Source of the DNA: Candidatus Neomarinimicrobiota bacterium
GTDB taxonomy: Bacteria; Fidelibacterota; Fidelibacteria; Fidelibacterales; Fidelibacteraceae
DNA length: 64,000 nucleotides
Assembly: GCA_021157965.1 (NCBI GenBank)
Contig: JAGGVO010000059.1
Span: 1-64,000, forward strand
Direction of reading: 5' to 3'
This document shows positions 18,655 through 27,824 of this stretch, one piece after another. The notes beneath the pieces are model-generated. The model was not told the DNA's origin. It saw nothing but the letters and a program-made list of their open reading frames with translations, and did not search any database. The first letter of the stretch is position 1; every line of letters begins with the position of its first letter. The position numbers and the translations under genes are program-made.

Positions 18655-19776
18655 CTACTTGATTTCCATACCGGGAATGCGATTAAATTTTGTTTCCAGG
18701 GTTGATACATTTTCAAGGTACTGATTTTGGAGGATTTTTTGAATTTCACGGGCTCTGGCTTTGAATGCATCTGCTTTTTCTTTCTGTTTCAGCTGGGTGT
18801 AATAATGGGATAGGTTCAAAAGGAGAGCAGGGTAGAGGGGGGTGGTTTCCGGGATGTCTTTCATAAGTTTTAAAAGAATTTTATACTCTTTTTCCGCTTT
18901 ATCCATGTCCTGCATGGCCCGGTAAATTTCCGCCAGATTGCTGTGAATTTCAGCCTGTTTTATATGGGAATCCTTTTCTTTTTCCCAGATTTTCAGGGCT
19001 TTTTTCAAATGGCTTATAGCTTCTTCCGGACGGTTTGTCATAAAGCATACTGAGGCAAGATTGTTATGAAGGGATGCGGATTGAAGACTGGAAGTCCCCC
19101 GGATGTTCTCCACCGTTCCCAGAGCTTTGCGGTAAAATTTTTCAGCTGTCTCATATTTTTTCCGGGATTCTTTCAATATGCCCAGTCGGGTCTCGATATC
19201 GGCAATCATCACATGGTTGGAATCGGCTTTTTCCACGAGTCCGATGGCTTTAAAATAAAGTGCTTCGGCATCATCTAAGCGTTGAAAAGCCTGGTTGACC
19301 CCGGCGTACCGTGTGTAGATATCTGCCAGCAGCAGATAGTTTTCATGGTGGGCCGTGGCGGCTGCCATCATGGCTTTATCCAGATAATTTTTGGCCAGAC
19401 GGGGCTCCATTAAAGTCATGGCAAAATCGGCAAGCTGTATGTAAACACGGATGGTTTTTTCATCTTTAGGGCCGTAGAGGATTTCCGCCATGGATTGGGC
19501 CCGGAGGCCGGCTTCAAAGGCACGATGTGCATCCCCCATTTCCGTTCCCAAACGGCTTAAATCCATGAGATCTTTCAATACTTCGGGACTCGCTTTTCCC
19601 TTTTGCTGGATCTCAAAGATGAAATCATCAATCCGGCGGAGCAGTTTTTCCTCCTTTGATGTATGAATCCAATCGGCATAACGGTCGTAAAGAGAGGCGG
19701 AACTCTTCTCACATCCCGTAAATATGACAGATAGAAGAACGCTAAAAATGACGGTTGATAATGACAGGCGATTCAT
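18655..19776 (-). CDS. TPR-repeat lipoprotein
   Basis: A 373-residue protein with a lipoprotein signal peptide ending at the lipobox V-I-F-T-G-C, then tetratricopeptide repeats through about residue 350 (for example SLHNNLASVCFMTNRPEEAI and AEIHSNLAEIYRAMQDMDKA). It should be anchored to a membrane on the outer or periplasmic side and act as a docking scaffold. ATG at 19776 has GGGAG upstream; the ATG four codons earlier does not. First gene of the operon with the secreted C39-like protein, which suggests a shared task. A second TPR lipoprotein of the same design lies at 42405-43493. Confidence 0.85.
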   Translation of the reverse strand: MNRLSLSTVIFSVLLSVIFTGCEKSSASLYDRYADWIHTSKEEKLLRRIDDFIFEIQQKGKASPEVLKDLMDLSRLGTEMGDAHRAFEAGLRAQSMAEILYGPKDEKTIRVYIQLADFAMTLMEPRLAKNYLDKAMMAAATAHHENYLLLADIYTRYAGVNQAFQRLDDAEALYFKAIGLVEKADSNHVMIADIETRLGILKESRKKYETAEKFYRKALGTVENIRGTSSLQSASLHNNLASVCFMTNRPEEAISHLKKALKIWEKEKDSHIKQAEIHSNLAEIYRAMQDMDKAEKEYKILLKLMKDIPETTPLYPALLLNLSHYYTQLKQKEKADAFKARAREIQKILQNQYLENVSTLETKFNRIPGMEIK

Positions 19777-19823
19777 AAGCACTCCCATTTATTACAGGTC
19801 AATGATAAAAAATTCTGAGGTAT

Positions 19824-19846
19824 AAAAAAAGCCCCATCCGGGGCTT
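19824..19846 (-). terminator. Rho-independent terminator downstream of tRNA-Gly
   Basis: On the minus strand AAGCCCC-ggat-GGGGCTT followed by seven T, starting a few bases after the tRNA 3' end. Confidence 0.88.
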
Positions 19847-19850
19847 GAAG

Positions 19851-19922
19851 AGCGAGAGACGAGACTCGAACTCGCGACAGCCACGTTGGCAACGTGGGGC
19901 TCTACCACTGAGCTACTCTCGC
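19851..19922 (-). tRNA. tRNA-Gly (GCC anticodon)
   Basis: On the minus strand the cloverleaf is complete: acceptor GCGAGAG/CTCTCGC, D-arm GCTC-agtggtA-GAGC, anticodon stem CCACG/CGTGG around TTGCCAA (anticodon GCC), and T-arm GCGAG-TTCGAGT-CTCGT. The discriminator base is U and no CCA is encoded. It lies just past the 3' end of trpA on the same strand; an AT-rich TATAAC in the 69-base gap could be its own -10 box. Confidence 0.95.
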
Positions 19923-19990
19923 GTATCTCAAAAAACGTGTTATATTAACCTGAATGGAAATAAGAAGCAAGAAAAAATGACTTATTCAGG

Positions 19991-20782
19991 CTATGAAAAG
20001 AGAGTGAGAGATTGGATAAAATCCCGGATTTTTTGGGGCAGTTTTTCTGACGGGGTTTTCTCCAGGTGTTTAATAAAAGCTGTTCCAATAATAACCCCGT
20101 CGGCATATTGCGTATAAAAAGCGATATCTTCCCTGGATCGAATCCCAAAACCCACCAGGAAAGGATGTTGCAGTGATTGTTTCAGACTTTTTAAAAAAGT
20201 TTGAATTTCTGCGTCATGACGGCTTTTTTTTCCGGTAACCCCCTTATAGGCCACGGTATAAATAAAGGAAGTACTGGTCCGGTCAATGGCCTGAATCCGT
20301 TCGGAAGAGGCATTAGGGGGCAGCAGATGAACCAGGTCCAGGTTGAATTTCTCCAGGAGGGGATGTAAAGGCCGGCTTTCTTCCAGGGGTAAATCCGGAA
20401 TAATCAGTCCGTTGGCACCCCACAAACTTGCCTGCTGCAAAAAGGTGTCAATACCATAGCGGTGGACAGGATTGAGATAGGTCATAAGCAGAATGGGGAT
20501 GGAAGAAACCTGGCGGACCTCTTTTAGAATTTCAAAAGTATGTGAGATTCTGAACCCGTTCAGTAAGGCGGTTTGTGATGCCTCCTGGATAACCGGTCCA
20601 TCGGCCATGGGATCGGAAAATGGAATCCCAAGTTCAACAAAATCCACACCGGCTTTATCCAGCTCGATAATGATTTGTGGAGTATCATGAAGATGGGGAT
20701 AACCGGCGGTGATGTAAATGGAGAGTAATGTATCACCGGTGGCTTTTTTTTCACGGATCAGGGTATTCAGTGCTTGATTCAT
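19991..20782 (-). CDS. trpA: Tryptophan synthase alpha chain
   Basis: Cleaves indole-3-glycerol phosphate to indole and glyceraldehyde 3-phosphate; indole passes by tunnel to TrpB. The 263-residue TIM barrel shows the catalytic glutamate in [20 protein letters not shown] and the catalytic aspartate region [10 protein letters not shown], then [11 protein letters not shown] and phosphate-binding [10 protein letters not shown]. The ATG overlaps the trpB stop by 4 bases. Last gene of the trp operon. Confidence 0.96.
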   Translation of the reverse strand: MNQALNTLIREKKATGDTLLSIYITAGYPHLHDTPQIIIELDKAGVDFVELGIPFSDPMADGPVIQEASQTALLNGFRISHTFEILKEVRQVSSIPILLMTYLNPVHRYGIDTFLQQASLWGANGLIIPDLPLEESRPLHPLLEKFNLDLVHLLPPNASSERIQAIDRTSTSFIYTVAYKGVTGKKSRHDAEIQTFLKSLKQSLQHPFLVGFGIRSREDIAFYTQYADGVIIGTAFIKHLEKTPSEKLPQKIRDFIQSLTLFS

Positions 20783-21972
20783 ACGTGTCCTTTTTTATTA
20801 AGGTATTGTGTGTAGACCTTCATATCTTTATCTCCCCGGCCACTGAGGTTCACGACAATAATCGTGTTTTTTTTCGTACCGGGAGCCGTTTTTTCCAGGA
20901 AGGCCAGGGCGTGTGCGCTTTCAAGGGCCGGAATAATCCCCTCAAGGCGGCATAAAAGAAAAGCAGCCTTCAAAGCTTCTTCGTCTGTCGCACTTACATA
21001 GCGGACCCGCCGGGTTTCAAATAAATAGCTGTGTTCCGGCCCTACACCAGGATAATCAAGTCCTGCAGAAAGAGAATGGGCCAGCTGGACCTGGCCGTCG
21101 TAATCCTGAAGCAGATAACTTTTCATACCGTGAAAGATGCCGGTATGACCTTTCGTAAGGGTAGCAGCGTGTTTGCCTGTTTCCAGGCCGCATCCTGCTG
21201 CTTCCACACCAACCATCTCTACTTCAGGATGTTTTAACATGGGATAAAAAAGTCCAAGAGCATTGCTTCCGCCACCGACACAGGCCAGCAAAATATCCGG
21301 AAGCCTTTTTTCCTTTTTGTTAACCTGTTTGATAACCTCCTGCCCGATGATTTTCTGAAAATGACGCACAATCACAGGAAAAGGATGAGGTCCTACAACA
21401 GACCCGATAATGTAATGCGTGGTGTCACTGTTGGCGATCCAGTCTCTTAAGGCTTCGTTTGTAGCATCCTTCAGAGTCTTTGTTCCTGTACGTACCGGAA
21501 CAACCTCTGCTCCCAGCATCTGCATTCTGTCTACATTGGGTTTCTGGCGCTCCATATCTTCTATCCCCATGTAAATAGAACATTCCAGTCCTGCTCGTGC
21601 AGCAACAGTGGCTGTGGCAACGCCGTGCTGTCCTGCACCGGTCTCTGCAATAATCCGCCTTTTCTCCATGAATTGTGCTAATAAGATTTGTCCCAGCGTA
21701 TTGTTGATTTTATGAGCACCGGTATGACATAAATCCTCTCTTTTTAAATAGATACGCCCTCCGCCATAATGACGGGTCAGGTTTTCTGCAAAATAGAGAG
21801 GTGTAGGTCTTCCTGCGTATTCTCTCAGGTCGGACAAATAGAGTTTTTGATAATCCCGCTTTTTCCGGAAAGTGTGAAAGGCCTGTTCCAGTTCACTCAA
21901 CGCCGGCCGGAGGACCTCCGGGGCAAAGCAACCACCGTACGGACCAAAATATCCTTTAAGATTGGATGTCAT
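20779..21972 (-). CDS. trpB: Tryptophan synthase beta chain
   Basis: PLP enzyme joining indole and serine to tryptophan. I start it at ATG 21970-21972 ([18 protein letters not shown]), which matches the conserved family N-terminus and has GGAG 8 bases before it; a longer frame runs back into trpF. Features are the PLP lysine in [14 protein letters not shown], the ammonium-tunnel region [14 protein letters not shown], the GGGSNALG phosphate loop and the C-terminal LSGRGDKDM. 397 residues, normal for TrpB1. Overlaps trpF by 17 bases. Confidence 0.96.
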   Translation of the reverse strand: MTSNLKGYFGPYGGCFAPEVLRPALSELEQAFHTFRKKRDYQKLYLSDLREYAGRPTPLYFAENLTRHYGGGRIYLKREDLCHTGAHKINNTLGQILLAQFMEKRRIIAETGAGQHGVATATVAARAGLECSIYMGIEDMERQKPNVDRMQMLGAEVVPVRTGTKTLKDATNEALRDWIANSDTTHYIIGSVVGPHPFPVIVRHFQKIIGQEVIKQVNKKEKRLPDILLACVGGGSNALGLFYPMLKHPEVEMVGVEAAGCGLETGKHAATLTKGHTGIFHGMKSYLLQDYDGQVQLAHSLSAGLDYPGVGPEHSYLFETRRVRYVSATDEEALKAAFLLCRLEGIIPALESAHALAFLEKTAPGTKKNTIIVVNLSGRGDKDMKVYTQYLNKKGHV

Positions 21973-22639
21973 AGATGATCTCCGCTTTCTTCTCTGTTTC
22001 TTTTTTTCGAAGTTGTTCCATATTAAAAGCATGAACACTGGTAATCAATGCCCGGATTTTTTGAAAATCTTTTTTACCGGGGACTGATTCTGAACCGCCT
22101 GCAATATCGATGATTGCAGGGTGGACTTCTTCCAGGGCATCCCGGATAGTATCACGGGTTATTCCTCCTGCTAAGATGAGTGCTTCCCGGGGAATTGAAC
22201 CGGGAATTGTTTCCCAGGCAAAAGATTTTCCTGTGCCTCCATAAGTCTTTTTGGAAAAGGTATCGATTAAAATCATATCCGGTGGCTTTAGATCCTGGAT
22301 CATTGCTTTTTTTACATTTTCCACGCCCCGAAAGGCCCAGATAACGGGGAAAGGAAAGGAATGAAAGATTTCAAAATCCTTTGGCTCATATACCTGCATA
22401 ACCCGGCAGCCCGTGCGTTTCTGAAGCGTAACAAGTTCTTTTGCGGTTGGGCGAACTACAATACCCACAGGACTCACGTAGAAGGGAAGATGACGAATCA
22501 TGTCGGCGGCTTTATCCGGTGATATATAGCGGGGACTTTCGGGATAAAAAATGAAACCAAGGATGGATATGCCATGTTCTACGGCCAGAAAAGCATCTGC
22601 ACGGGAGGTAAAACCACAAATTTTTAGTTGGGTCATCAT
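21956..22639 (-). CDS. trpF: Phosphoribosylanthranilate isomerase
   Basis: Amadori rearrangement of phosphoribosylanthranilate. The 227-residue barrel starts TQLKICGFT with the catalytic cysteine of K-I-C-G, has [12 protein letters not shown], the catalytic aspartate in ILIDTF, and the phosphate-binding ILAGGIT. The C-terminal motif is IDIAGGSES instead of the usual VDVSSGVE, a mild divergence. It carries a lysine-rich tail of about 20 residues past the usual end. Overlaps trpC by 4 bases (ATGA). Confidence 0.93.
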   Translation of the reverse strand: MMTQLKICGFTSRADAFLAVEHGISILGFIFYPESPRYISPDKAADMIRHLPFYVSPVGIVVRPTAKELVTLQKRTGCRVMQVYEPKDFEIFHSFPFPVIWAFRGVENVKKAMIQDLKPPDMILIDTFSKKTYGGTGKSFAWETIPGSIPREALILAGGITRDTIRDALEEVHPAIIDIAGGSESVPGKKDFQKIRALITSVHAFNMEQLRKKETEKKAEIIYDIQS

Positions 22640-23460
22640 TGGAGTTTCTCCACAGCGGTTTTAAAATCTTTCAGTAAATGGCCGGGGTTCTGTGCCCGCA
22701 TGAGAGATTCACCGATGAGGGCTCCGCGAAAGCCGTTATTTGCCAGTTTGCGGCATAAGTCTGACGTTCTGATACCACTTTCACTGATGACGGGTACATT
22801 TTTTGGAAGAGCGGATTTCAGTGTGAATGAATTCTCGGGATCAACACGGAAAGTTCGTAAATCCCGGTTATTGATTCCCAGAATCAAATGTTGATGGACC
22901 GGAATTTTTTTTACATCTTCCAGGGTATGCAGTTCAAAAAGAATATCGAGTCCGCATGCAGCGGCTGTGGTACAAAGCTCATGGATTTTATTTTTCGACA
23001 AAAGGGCTGCAATCAACAGAATCACATCTGCTCCGGCGGCTTTAGCTTCGTAAACCTGGTAAGGATCAATGATAAAATCTTTATAAAGAATGGGCAAAGA
23101 AATAGCCTGCCGAACCTGCTGTACATTGTGGGGATTTCCCAGAAAAAAATGTTCTTCCGTGAGAACCGAAACAGCTGAAGCACCGTTCTTTTCATAGAGC
23201 CGGGCCTGGTGGACCGGGTTAAAATTTTTACGGATGATTCCCCGGGATGGAGAGGCCTTTTTTATTTCACAGATAAAATGAAAAGCGGTATCCTTTATCA
23301 TTTGACGGTATAACGACCGGGTTTTACTCGTGGCCAGGGCTGCTTCTTTTAAACGGCTTATGGGAAGTTCGGACTTTTTCCGGCTCAGATCGTGTTGTTT
23401 ACGGCTTAGGATCTCATCCAGAAAATGATGCTTCAGGGATGTTAGATGAGGGGTTGCCAT
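22636..23460 (-). CDS. trpC: Indole-3-glycerol phosphate synthase
   Basis: Closes the indole ring, releasing CO2. The 274-residue barrel has the catalytic lysines in ICEIKKASPSRG and ILYKDFIID, the glutamate in FELHTLEDV, ILGINNRDLRTF and VISESGIRTS. Start ATG 23458-23460 with GGAGG 6 bases upstream; the longer frame overlapping trpD has no such site. Forty bases separate it from trpD, the widest gap between the structural genes of this operon. Confidence 0.95.
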   Translation of the reverse strand: MATPHLTSLKHHFLDEILSRKQHDLSRKKSELPISRLKEAALATSKTRSLYRQMIKDTAFHFICEIKKASPSRGIIRKNFNPVHQARLYEKNGASAVSVLTEEHFFLGNPHNVQQVRQAISLPILYKDFIIDPYQVYEAKAAGADVILLIAALLSKNKIHELCTTAAACGLDILFELHTLEDVKKIPVHQHLILGINNRDLRTFRVDPENSFTLKSALPKNVPVISESGIRTSDLCRKLANNGFRGALIGESLMRAQNPGHLLKDFKTAVEKLQ

Positions 23461-23500
23461 GATGCCTCCAGTGAGTGTATAGGGTGATTTTTCACTTGCT

Positions 23501-24520
23501 TTATACAGAATAGATCCTGCTAAGCTTCCGAAGGGCATGGAGTTTAGCAAGAGCTGCTCCGCTGTCGATCATTTCTTCTGCATGTTCAATGCCTTCGGGG
23601 ATCCCGGATACTTTTCCCGCTACGTAAAAGGCAAAAGCAGCATTCAAGATGATCATGTCCCGGGCGGAATTTTTTTCTCCGGACAATAAGGCCGTGATTT
23701 TGTGGGCATTGTCATGACTGTTTGTTCCATAGAGAGTTTCTCTCCCATTTCCCGGGGGTGTTTCGTGATGATAGGTATATTCACGAATATGACCATTATC
23801 AATTTCATAAATGTAATTGGATGCAAAGGGTGAAACTTCATCGTAACCGTCATCACTGTGGACCGTACAGGCTTTGGTGTGTCCTTTCATAAGCATGACT
23901 TCCGCCAGTTTCTTTGCTGTTTCCCGGTTATAAGTCCCTACTAATTGACGACGTACACCCGCCGGATTCATGAGAGGTCCCAGCATATTGAAAATGGTTC
24001 GCAATCCCAGGTTTTTGCGATGGGGAAGCACGGCTTTCATGACCGGATGATATCGGGGAGCAAAGAGAAAACCAATACCAGTTTCCCTGATACAGGTCAA
24101 TACCTCACTCGGTCCCAGATTAATATTGATTCCAAGAGCTTCTAATACATCGGCCGATCCACACTGGCTTGATACAGACCGGTTACCGTGTTTAGCCACG
24201 GGGACACCTCCGGCAGATACGATAAACGCACTGACCGTGGAGATGTTTAATGAGTGTTTATTATCTCCACCTGTTCCGCAGACATCAATGGCATCATCCA
24301 TGGCGAGCTCGACTCTCACCATGTGTTTCTCCATCGTATCTACAAAACCTAATATTTCCTCTACTGATTCCCCTTTCATACGGAGTCCTATTAACAAGGC
24401 TCCGATTTCTCCAGGAGTGACAGTCCCGTTGATGATTTTTTCCAATACCTGAGCTGCCTCCCGGCGTGATAAATCCTCGCCATTGACGATTTTTTCCAAA
24501 AAGGGTTTTAATGTTTCCAT
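23501..24520 (-). CDS. trpD: Anthranilate phosphoribosyltransferase
   Basis: Transfers phosphoribose from PRPP to anthranilate. Typical 339-residue length with the PRPP loops DVCGTGGDNKHSLNIST, KHGNRSVSSQCGSADVLEALG and the NMLGPLMNPAG motif; D-D of SDDGYDEVSP binds magnesium. It is a stand-alone enzyme, not fused to TrpG. Start overlaps the trpG stop by 13 bases. Confidence 0.96.
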   Translation of the reverse strand: METLKPFLEKIVNGEDLSRREAAQVLEKIINGTVTPGEIGALLIGLRMKGESVEEILGFVDTMEKHMVRVELAMDDAIDVCGTGGDNKHSLNISTVSAFIVSAGGVPVAKHGNRSVSSQCGSADVLEALGININLGPSEVLTCIRETGIGFLFAPRYHPVMKAVLPHRKNLGLRTIFNMLGPLMNPAGVRRQLVGTYNRETAKKLAEVMLMKGHTKACTVHSDDGYDEVSPFASNYIYEIDNGHIREYTYHHETPPGNGRETLYGTNSHDNAHKITALLSGEKNSARDMIILNAAFAFYVAGKVSGIPEGIEHAEEMIDSGAALAKLHALRKLSRIYSV

Positions 24521-25128
24521 GGTTCCTCCGTGTGTTGTTTATTTTCAGATGATTCTTTTATAATAAAGGCATCCAGCCAGTTATGAATCAGGGTTTCTCC
24601 AAAAGAGGTGAGAATGGATTCAGGATGAAACTGGACTCCTGAAACCGGATATTCCCTGTGATGGATTCCCATGATCAAACCGTCTTTTGTCCGGGCATCG
24701 ACGCATAATGAAGGAGGAAGGGAATGAGGATCAGCAACCAGGGAATGATAGCGGGTTGCAAAGAAAGGAGAGGGAATTTGCCGGTACAGGATGTATCCAT
24801 TATGGAAAATTTCCGATGTTTTCCCGTGAACCGGATTCTTTTCCTGAATGATTTTTCCTCCAAAAGCAGCAGCGATACACTGGTGTCCCAGGCAGACGCC
24901 CAGGACAGGAATATCCCGGTAAAATGTTTGGATAACCGCTAGAGAAATTCCTGCTTTTTCCGGATATCCCGGACCAGGAGAAATGACAATGCCATCGGGG
25001 TTAAGTTGGCGGATATAATCAATATCTGCCTCGTTATTGCGGATAACGTGTATCTTTTCACCGCGACTCCCAAATATTTGTACGAGGTTGTAGGTGAAAG
25101 AGTCGAAGTTATCAATGAATAAAATCAT
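24508..25128 (-). CDS. trpG: Anthranilate synthase glutaminase subunit
   Basis: Class I glutamine amidotransferase that supplies ammonia to TrpE. ATG at 25128 follows GGGAGGG and gives the canonical start ILFIDNFDSFTYNLVQ; a longer frame overlaps trpE. Catalytic triad: Cys of VLGVCLGHQCIAAAFGG, His and Glu of VQFHPESILT. 206 residues. Overlaps trpE by 17 bases and trpD by 13. Confidence 0.95.
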   Translation of the reverse strand: MILFIDNFDSFTYNLVQIFGSRGEKIHVIRNNEADIDYIRQLNPDGIVISPGPGYPEKAGISLAVIQTFYRDIPVLGVCLGHQCIAAAFGGKIIQEKNPVHGKTSEIFHNGYILYRQIPSPFFATRYHSLVADPHSLPPSLCVDARTKDGLIMGIHHREYPVSGVQFHPESILTSFGETLIHNWLDAFIIKESSENKQHTEEPWKH

Positions 25129-26590
25129 GAATTCCCTCCCCGGCTTTTTCAATGGCTTTGAGCATGGCTTCGGCTTTATGTCCCGTTTCTTCATATTCCT
25201 TTTCGGGGATACTATCGGCAACAATTCCTGCCCCTGCCTGAATATAGAGCCTGTTATTTTTGGCAATCAGGGTTCGGATGGCGATGCATGTATCGGAATT
25301 TCCTGAATAATCAAAGTAACCGACGGCACCGGAATAAATACCCCGCTTTTCCGGTTCCAGTTCGTGAATGATTTCCATGGCCCGGATTTTTGGCGCTCCG
25401 CTGACGGTACCAGCGGGAAAAGCTGCTTTAAAAGCATCAATGGCGCGAAAATCCTGCCGTAAATGTCCCCGGACCCGGGATATAATATGCATCACATGAG
25501 AATACCGTTCGATTGTTTGAAAATCTTCCACCCGGATACTACCATATTCAGCAATGCGTCCCATATCATTCCTGGCCAGGTCTACCAGCATGACGTGTTC
25601 AGCCTGTTCCTTGGGATCTTTTAACAGGTCCCGGGAATTGGCTTCGTCATCCTCACGGCTCTGTCCCCGGGGACGCGTCCCTGCAATGGGAATGATTTCC
25701 AGTTCGTGATCCTGGCACCGGATCAGGGGCTCGGGAGAAGAACCGATAATCTGGTATCCACCACAATCCAGATAAAAGAGGTAAGGGGAAGGGTTGATAG
25801 TGCGAAGAGAACGATAGATATGAAAGGCATCGCCACTGAAATCCATGTGAAAACGCCGGGATAAGACGGTTTGAAAGATATCACCTGTCCTGATGTATTC
25901 CTTCGCCCTGGAAACTGCCTGTGTAAAATCTTCTTTTTTAAAATTTACCGAAAGACTCTCAGGAATAGCTGTGAATGACGTTTTCAGATCTGTTACAATC
26001 CGGATTTTATCATGCATGACTTCCAGCCGGGATCGGGCATCCTGGTACAAAGAAGGAAGATTGCGCGTATTGTCCACAAAAACATTCGCGATAAGAATGA
26101 CTTCATTTTTTAAATGATCAAAGGCAATCAGGTCTTTATAAAAAGCCATTAGTGCATTGTCTGTTCCGATGGGATCCCTTTTAGGAGTTGGAAGCACTTC
26201 ATATTCCCGGACCATTTCGTATCCGATAAATCCCACTGCGCCACAGGTAAACCGGGGAAGTCCTTCCCGGTGAACCGGCGTATATTGGGATAAAAGTTCG
26301 GATAATCTTTCAAAAAAGGATGTTTTCCCGGATGTATTTTCTTCTCCGGAACCGGTTTCCATAATCCCGGTGCCGGTATCTTTTAAAAGGTGAAAAGGAG
26401 AAAAACCGATAAAAGAATATCGACCCAGGTGTTCACCTTTGAGGACGCTTTCCAATAAGAATGAATGGTGTCCAGGCTGTCTCATTTTTAAATACACCAT
26501 TACGGGAGTTACAAAATCTCCGTTAAACCGTTCAAAGACGGGAATTATTGTTTTAGGAGATGCTATTTGCCTGAATTCTTCAAATGTCAT
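25112..26590 (-). CDS. trpE: Anthranilate synthase component I
   Basis: Converts chorismate and ammonia to anthranilate. The 492-residue protein has the N-terminal feedback domain with LLESVLKGEHLGRYSFIG (the family's tryptophan-binding L-L-E-S region) and the chorismate-binding domain: RTGDIFQTVLSRRF, IAGTRPRGQS, E-H-V-M-L-V-D-L-A-R-N-D, FPAGTVSGAPKIRAMEII and the C-terminal AGAGIVADS. First structural gene of the operon, behind a leader peptide and attenuator (26624-26765). Confidence 0.96.
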   Translation of the reverse strand: MTFEEFRQIASPKTIIPVFERFNGDFVTPVMVYLKMRQPGHHSFLLESVLKGEHLGRYSFIGFSPFHLLKDTGTGIMETGSGEENTSGKTSFFERLSELLSQYTPVHREGLPRFTCGAVGFIGYEMVREYEVLPTPKRDPIGTDNALMAFYKDLIAFDHLKNEVILIANVFVDNTRNLPSLYQDARSRLEVMHDKIRIVTDLKTSFTAIPESLSVNFKKEDFTQAVSRAKEYIRTGDIFQTVLSRRFHMDFSGDAFHIYRSLRTINPSPYLFYLDCGGYQIIGSSPEPLIRCQDHELEIIPIAGTRPRGQSREDDEANSRDLLKDPKEQAEHVMLVDLARNDMGRIAEYGSIRVEDFQTIERYSHVMHIISRVRGHLRQDFRAIDAFKAAFPAGTVSGAPKIRAMEIIHELEPEKRGIYSGAVGYFDYSGNSDTCIAIRTLIAKNNRLYIQAGAGIVADSIPEKEYEETGHKAEAMLKAIEKAGEGIHDFIH

Positions 26591-26623
26591 GTAATACCTG
26601 TCCTAATTTTTTTGTACCCATGT

Positions 26624-26730
26624 AAAAAGCCCACTTATTCCTAAGTGGGCCGGGTAAGTGTTTGTTTTTCTTTAACAGTTATGTTTTACAAAAACACACC
26701 CCTCCCACGATGGTATTTTTCCACCACCGG
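26624..26730 (-). promoter_or_regulatory. Transcription attenuator of the trp operon
   Basis: Minus strand. Terminator: GCCCACTTA-ggaa-TAAGTGGGC plus five T (26650 down to 26624). Antiterminator: GTGGGAGGG (26708-26700) can pair with CCCGGCCCAC (26654-26645), which contains the 5' arm of the terminator. Protector hairpin: GGTGGT (26728-26723), inside the tandem Trp codons, pairs with ACCATC (26714-26709), next to the antiterminator arm. This is the standard four-segment layout, so ribosome stalling at Trp codons would favour the antiterminator. Confidence 0.85.
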
Positions 26731-26765
26731 TTTATATTGAGTATGATGTGTGTTCTGTTTTTCAT
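26679..26765 (-). CDS. trpL: trp operon leader peptide with tandem Trp codons
   Basis: A 28-residue open frame, ATG 26765 to TAA 26679, whose codons 14 and 15 are both TGG (M-K-N-R-T-H-I-I-L-N-I-N-R-W-W-K...). Trp is rare, and two adjacent Trp codons immediately before a terminator/antiterminator structure upstream of trpE define a leader peptide. Its ribosome-binding site is weak (GAGAAAAA). It senses charged tRNA-Trp through ribosome stalling. Confidence 0.85.
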   Translation of the reverse strand: MKNRTHIILNINRWWKNTIVGGVCFCKT

Positions 26766-26794
26766 AAAATTTTTCTCAATATCTGTTGGAGTAA

Positions 26795-26822
26795 TTTATA
26801 ACGTTTCTATTTATAGAATCAA
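26795..26822 (-). promoter_or_regulatory. Candidate trp promoter
   Basis: On the minus strand TTGATT (26822-26817), 16 bases, TATAAA (26800-26795), placing the start of transcription about 20 bases before the trpL ATG. Match to the sigma-70 consensus is fair; lineages of the FCB group may use a different -10/-7 pattern. Confidence 0.4.
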
Positions 26823-26942
26823 GGAGAATGATTTGACCTCATTTGTGGGAATCGATGAGATTATTTTTTATTGTTATTTTTCTTTTGAGCCAATAACTTA
26901 ATTTCCAATTGCAAATTACATAAAAGTAAAAGATGAAATGTG

Positions 26943-27332
26943 ATGATTAAAATTTTTTTCCTTATGGCAGGTGGAGCATTGGGAACCCTGGCTCGCTACG
27001 GGGTGTCCGGTATTTCCTACCGGTTGTTTAATACGACATTCCCTTATGGCACACTGGTCGTTAACTTGATTGGATCTCTTTTAATAGGTTTTCTTTGGGG
27101 ATTCTGGGAGTTGGAGCATATTCCGGTAAATATTAAAGTTTTTGTTTTTATTGGTATCCTGGGAGGTTTTACGACCTTTTCATCCTTTATGCTGGAAACC
27201 TTGAATTTGTTGAGAGAAGGGGAAATTAAATTTGTGCTGATAAATATTTTATTAAACAATATGTTAGGCTTATTGTTTGTATTTTGGGGGTACTTTTTTG
27301 CTAAATTTTTTGTACAGGGAGTCAGGCCATGA
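26943..27332 (+). CDS. crcB: Fluoride channel CrcB/Fluc
   Basis: Small membrane protein that exports fluoride as a dual-topology dimer. Four hydrophobic helices, family motifs GGALGTLARYGVS, FPYGTLVVNLIGSLLIGF and the G-F-T-T-F-S-S-F stretch with the phenylalanines that line the pore. A GTG directly upstream (26940) is an alternative start. It overlaps the DUF190 gene by 4 bases. No fluoride riboswitch is recognisable before it. Confidence 0.94.
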   Translation: MIKIFFLMAGGALGTLARYGVSGISYRLFNTTFPYGTLVVNLIGSLLIGFLWGFWELEHIPVNIKVFVFIGILGGFTTFSSFMLETLNLLREGEIKFVLINILLNNMLGLLFVFWGYFFAKFFVQGVRP

Positions 27333-27667
27333 AACTACCGGATGAGGGTATTTTATTACGCGTATTTATTGGTGAAGGAGATACATATCATGGCAAACCT
27401 CTTTATGAGGCCATTGTCATGAAAGCCCGTGAACTCAATATTGCAGGCGCCACGGTGACCCGGGGTATCATGGGTTACGGCGCGGACAGCCGTATTCATT
27501 CGTCTAAATTTCTCAGATTGTCTGAAGATTTGCCGGTGATTATTGAAATTGTAGACCACGAGGAGAGAATTAAACAAATCATCCCTTTTCTCGATGAAAC
27601 GGTTAAGGACGGTTTGATTACCCGGGAAAAAGTGTCTGTTATGTTTTACAGGCACCGATCCTCCTGA
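27329..27667 (+). CDS. DUF190 family protein (COG1993)
   Basis: A 112-residue PII-like small protein: L-L-R-V-F-I-G-E at the start, ARELNIAGATVTRGIMGYG in the middle and a beta-strand VMFYRH at the end. DUF190 proteins are often encoded right after crcB, as here with a 4-base overlap, and are thought to be accessory or regulatory to fluoride export; their biochemistry is not settled. A weak hairpin followed by six T overlaps the stop codon. Confidence 0.88.
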   Translation: MKLPDEGILLRVFIGEGDTYHGKPLYEAIVMKARELNIAGATVTRGIMGYGADSRIHSSKFLRLSEDLPVIIEIVDHEERIKQIIPFLDETVKDGLITREKVSVMFYRHRSS

Positions 27668-27824
27668 AGGAATCGTTTTTTGAAATAGCACTTTTGATTA
27701 TTTAATAGGTTAACCGTTTGTTTTACGCAAAAAAATATGTTACATCTCAATATACTATGTAAAAATCTTGACAAATGCTTTGATTGAACCCGAAATTTAT
27801 TAACATTATTCCCAGATTTATCTT

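Noticed and set aside
26662-26901. Plus-strand frame of 79 codons upstream of crcB
   Set aside because: Runs antisense through the trp leader and attenuator, which explain the sequence better.
26700-26942. Fluoride (crcB) riboswitch before crcB
   Set aside because: The conserved riboswitch core could not be found on the plus strand; the region is accounted for by the trp leader and promoter.
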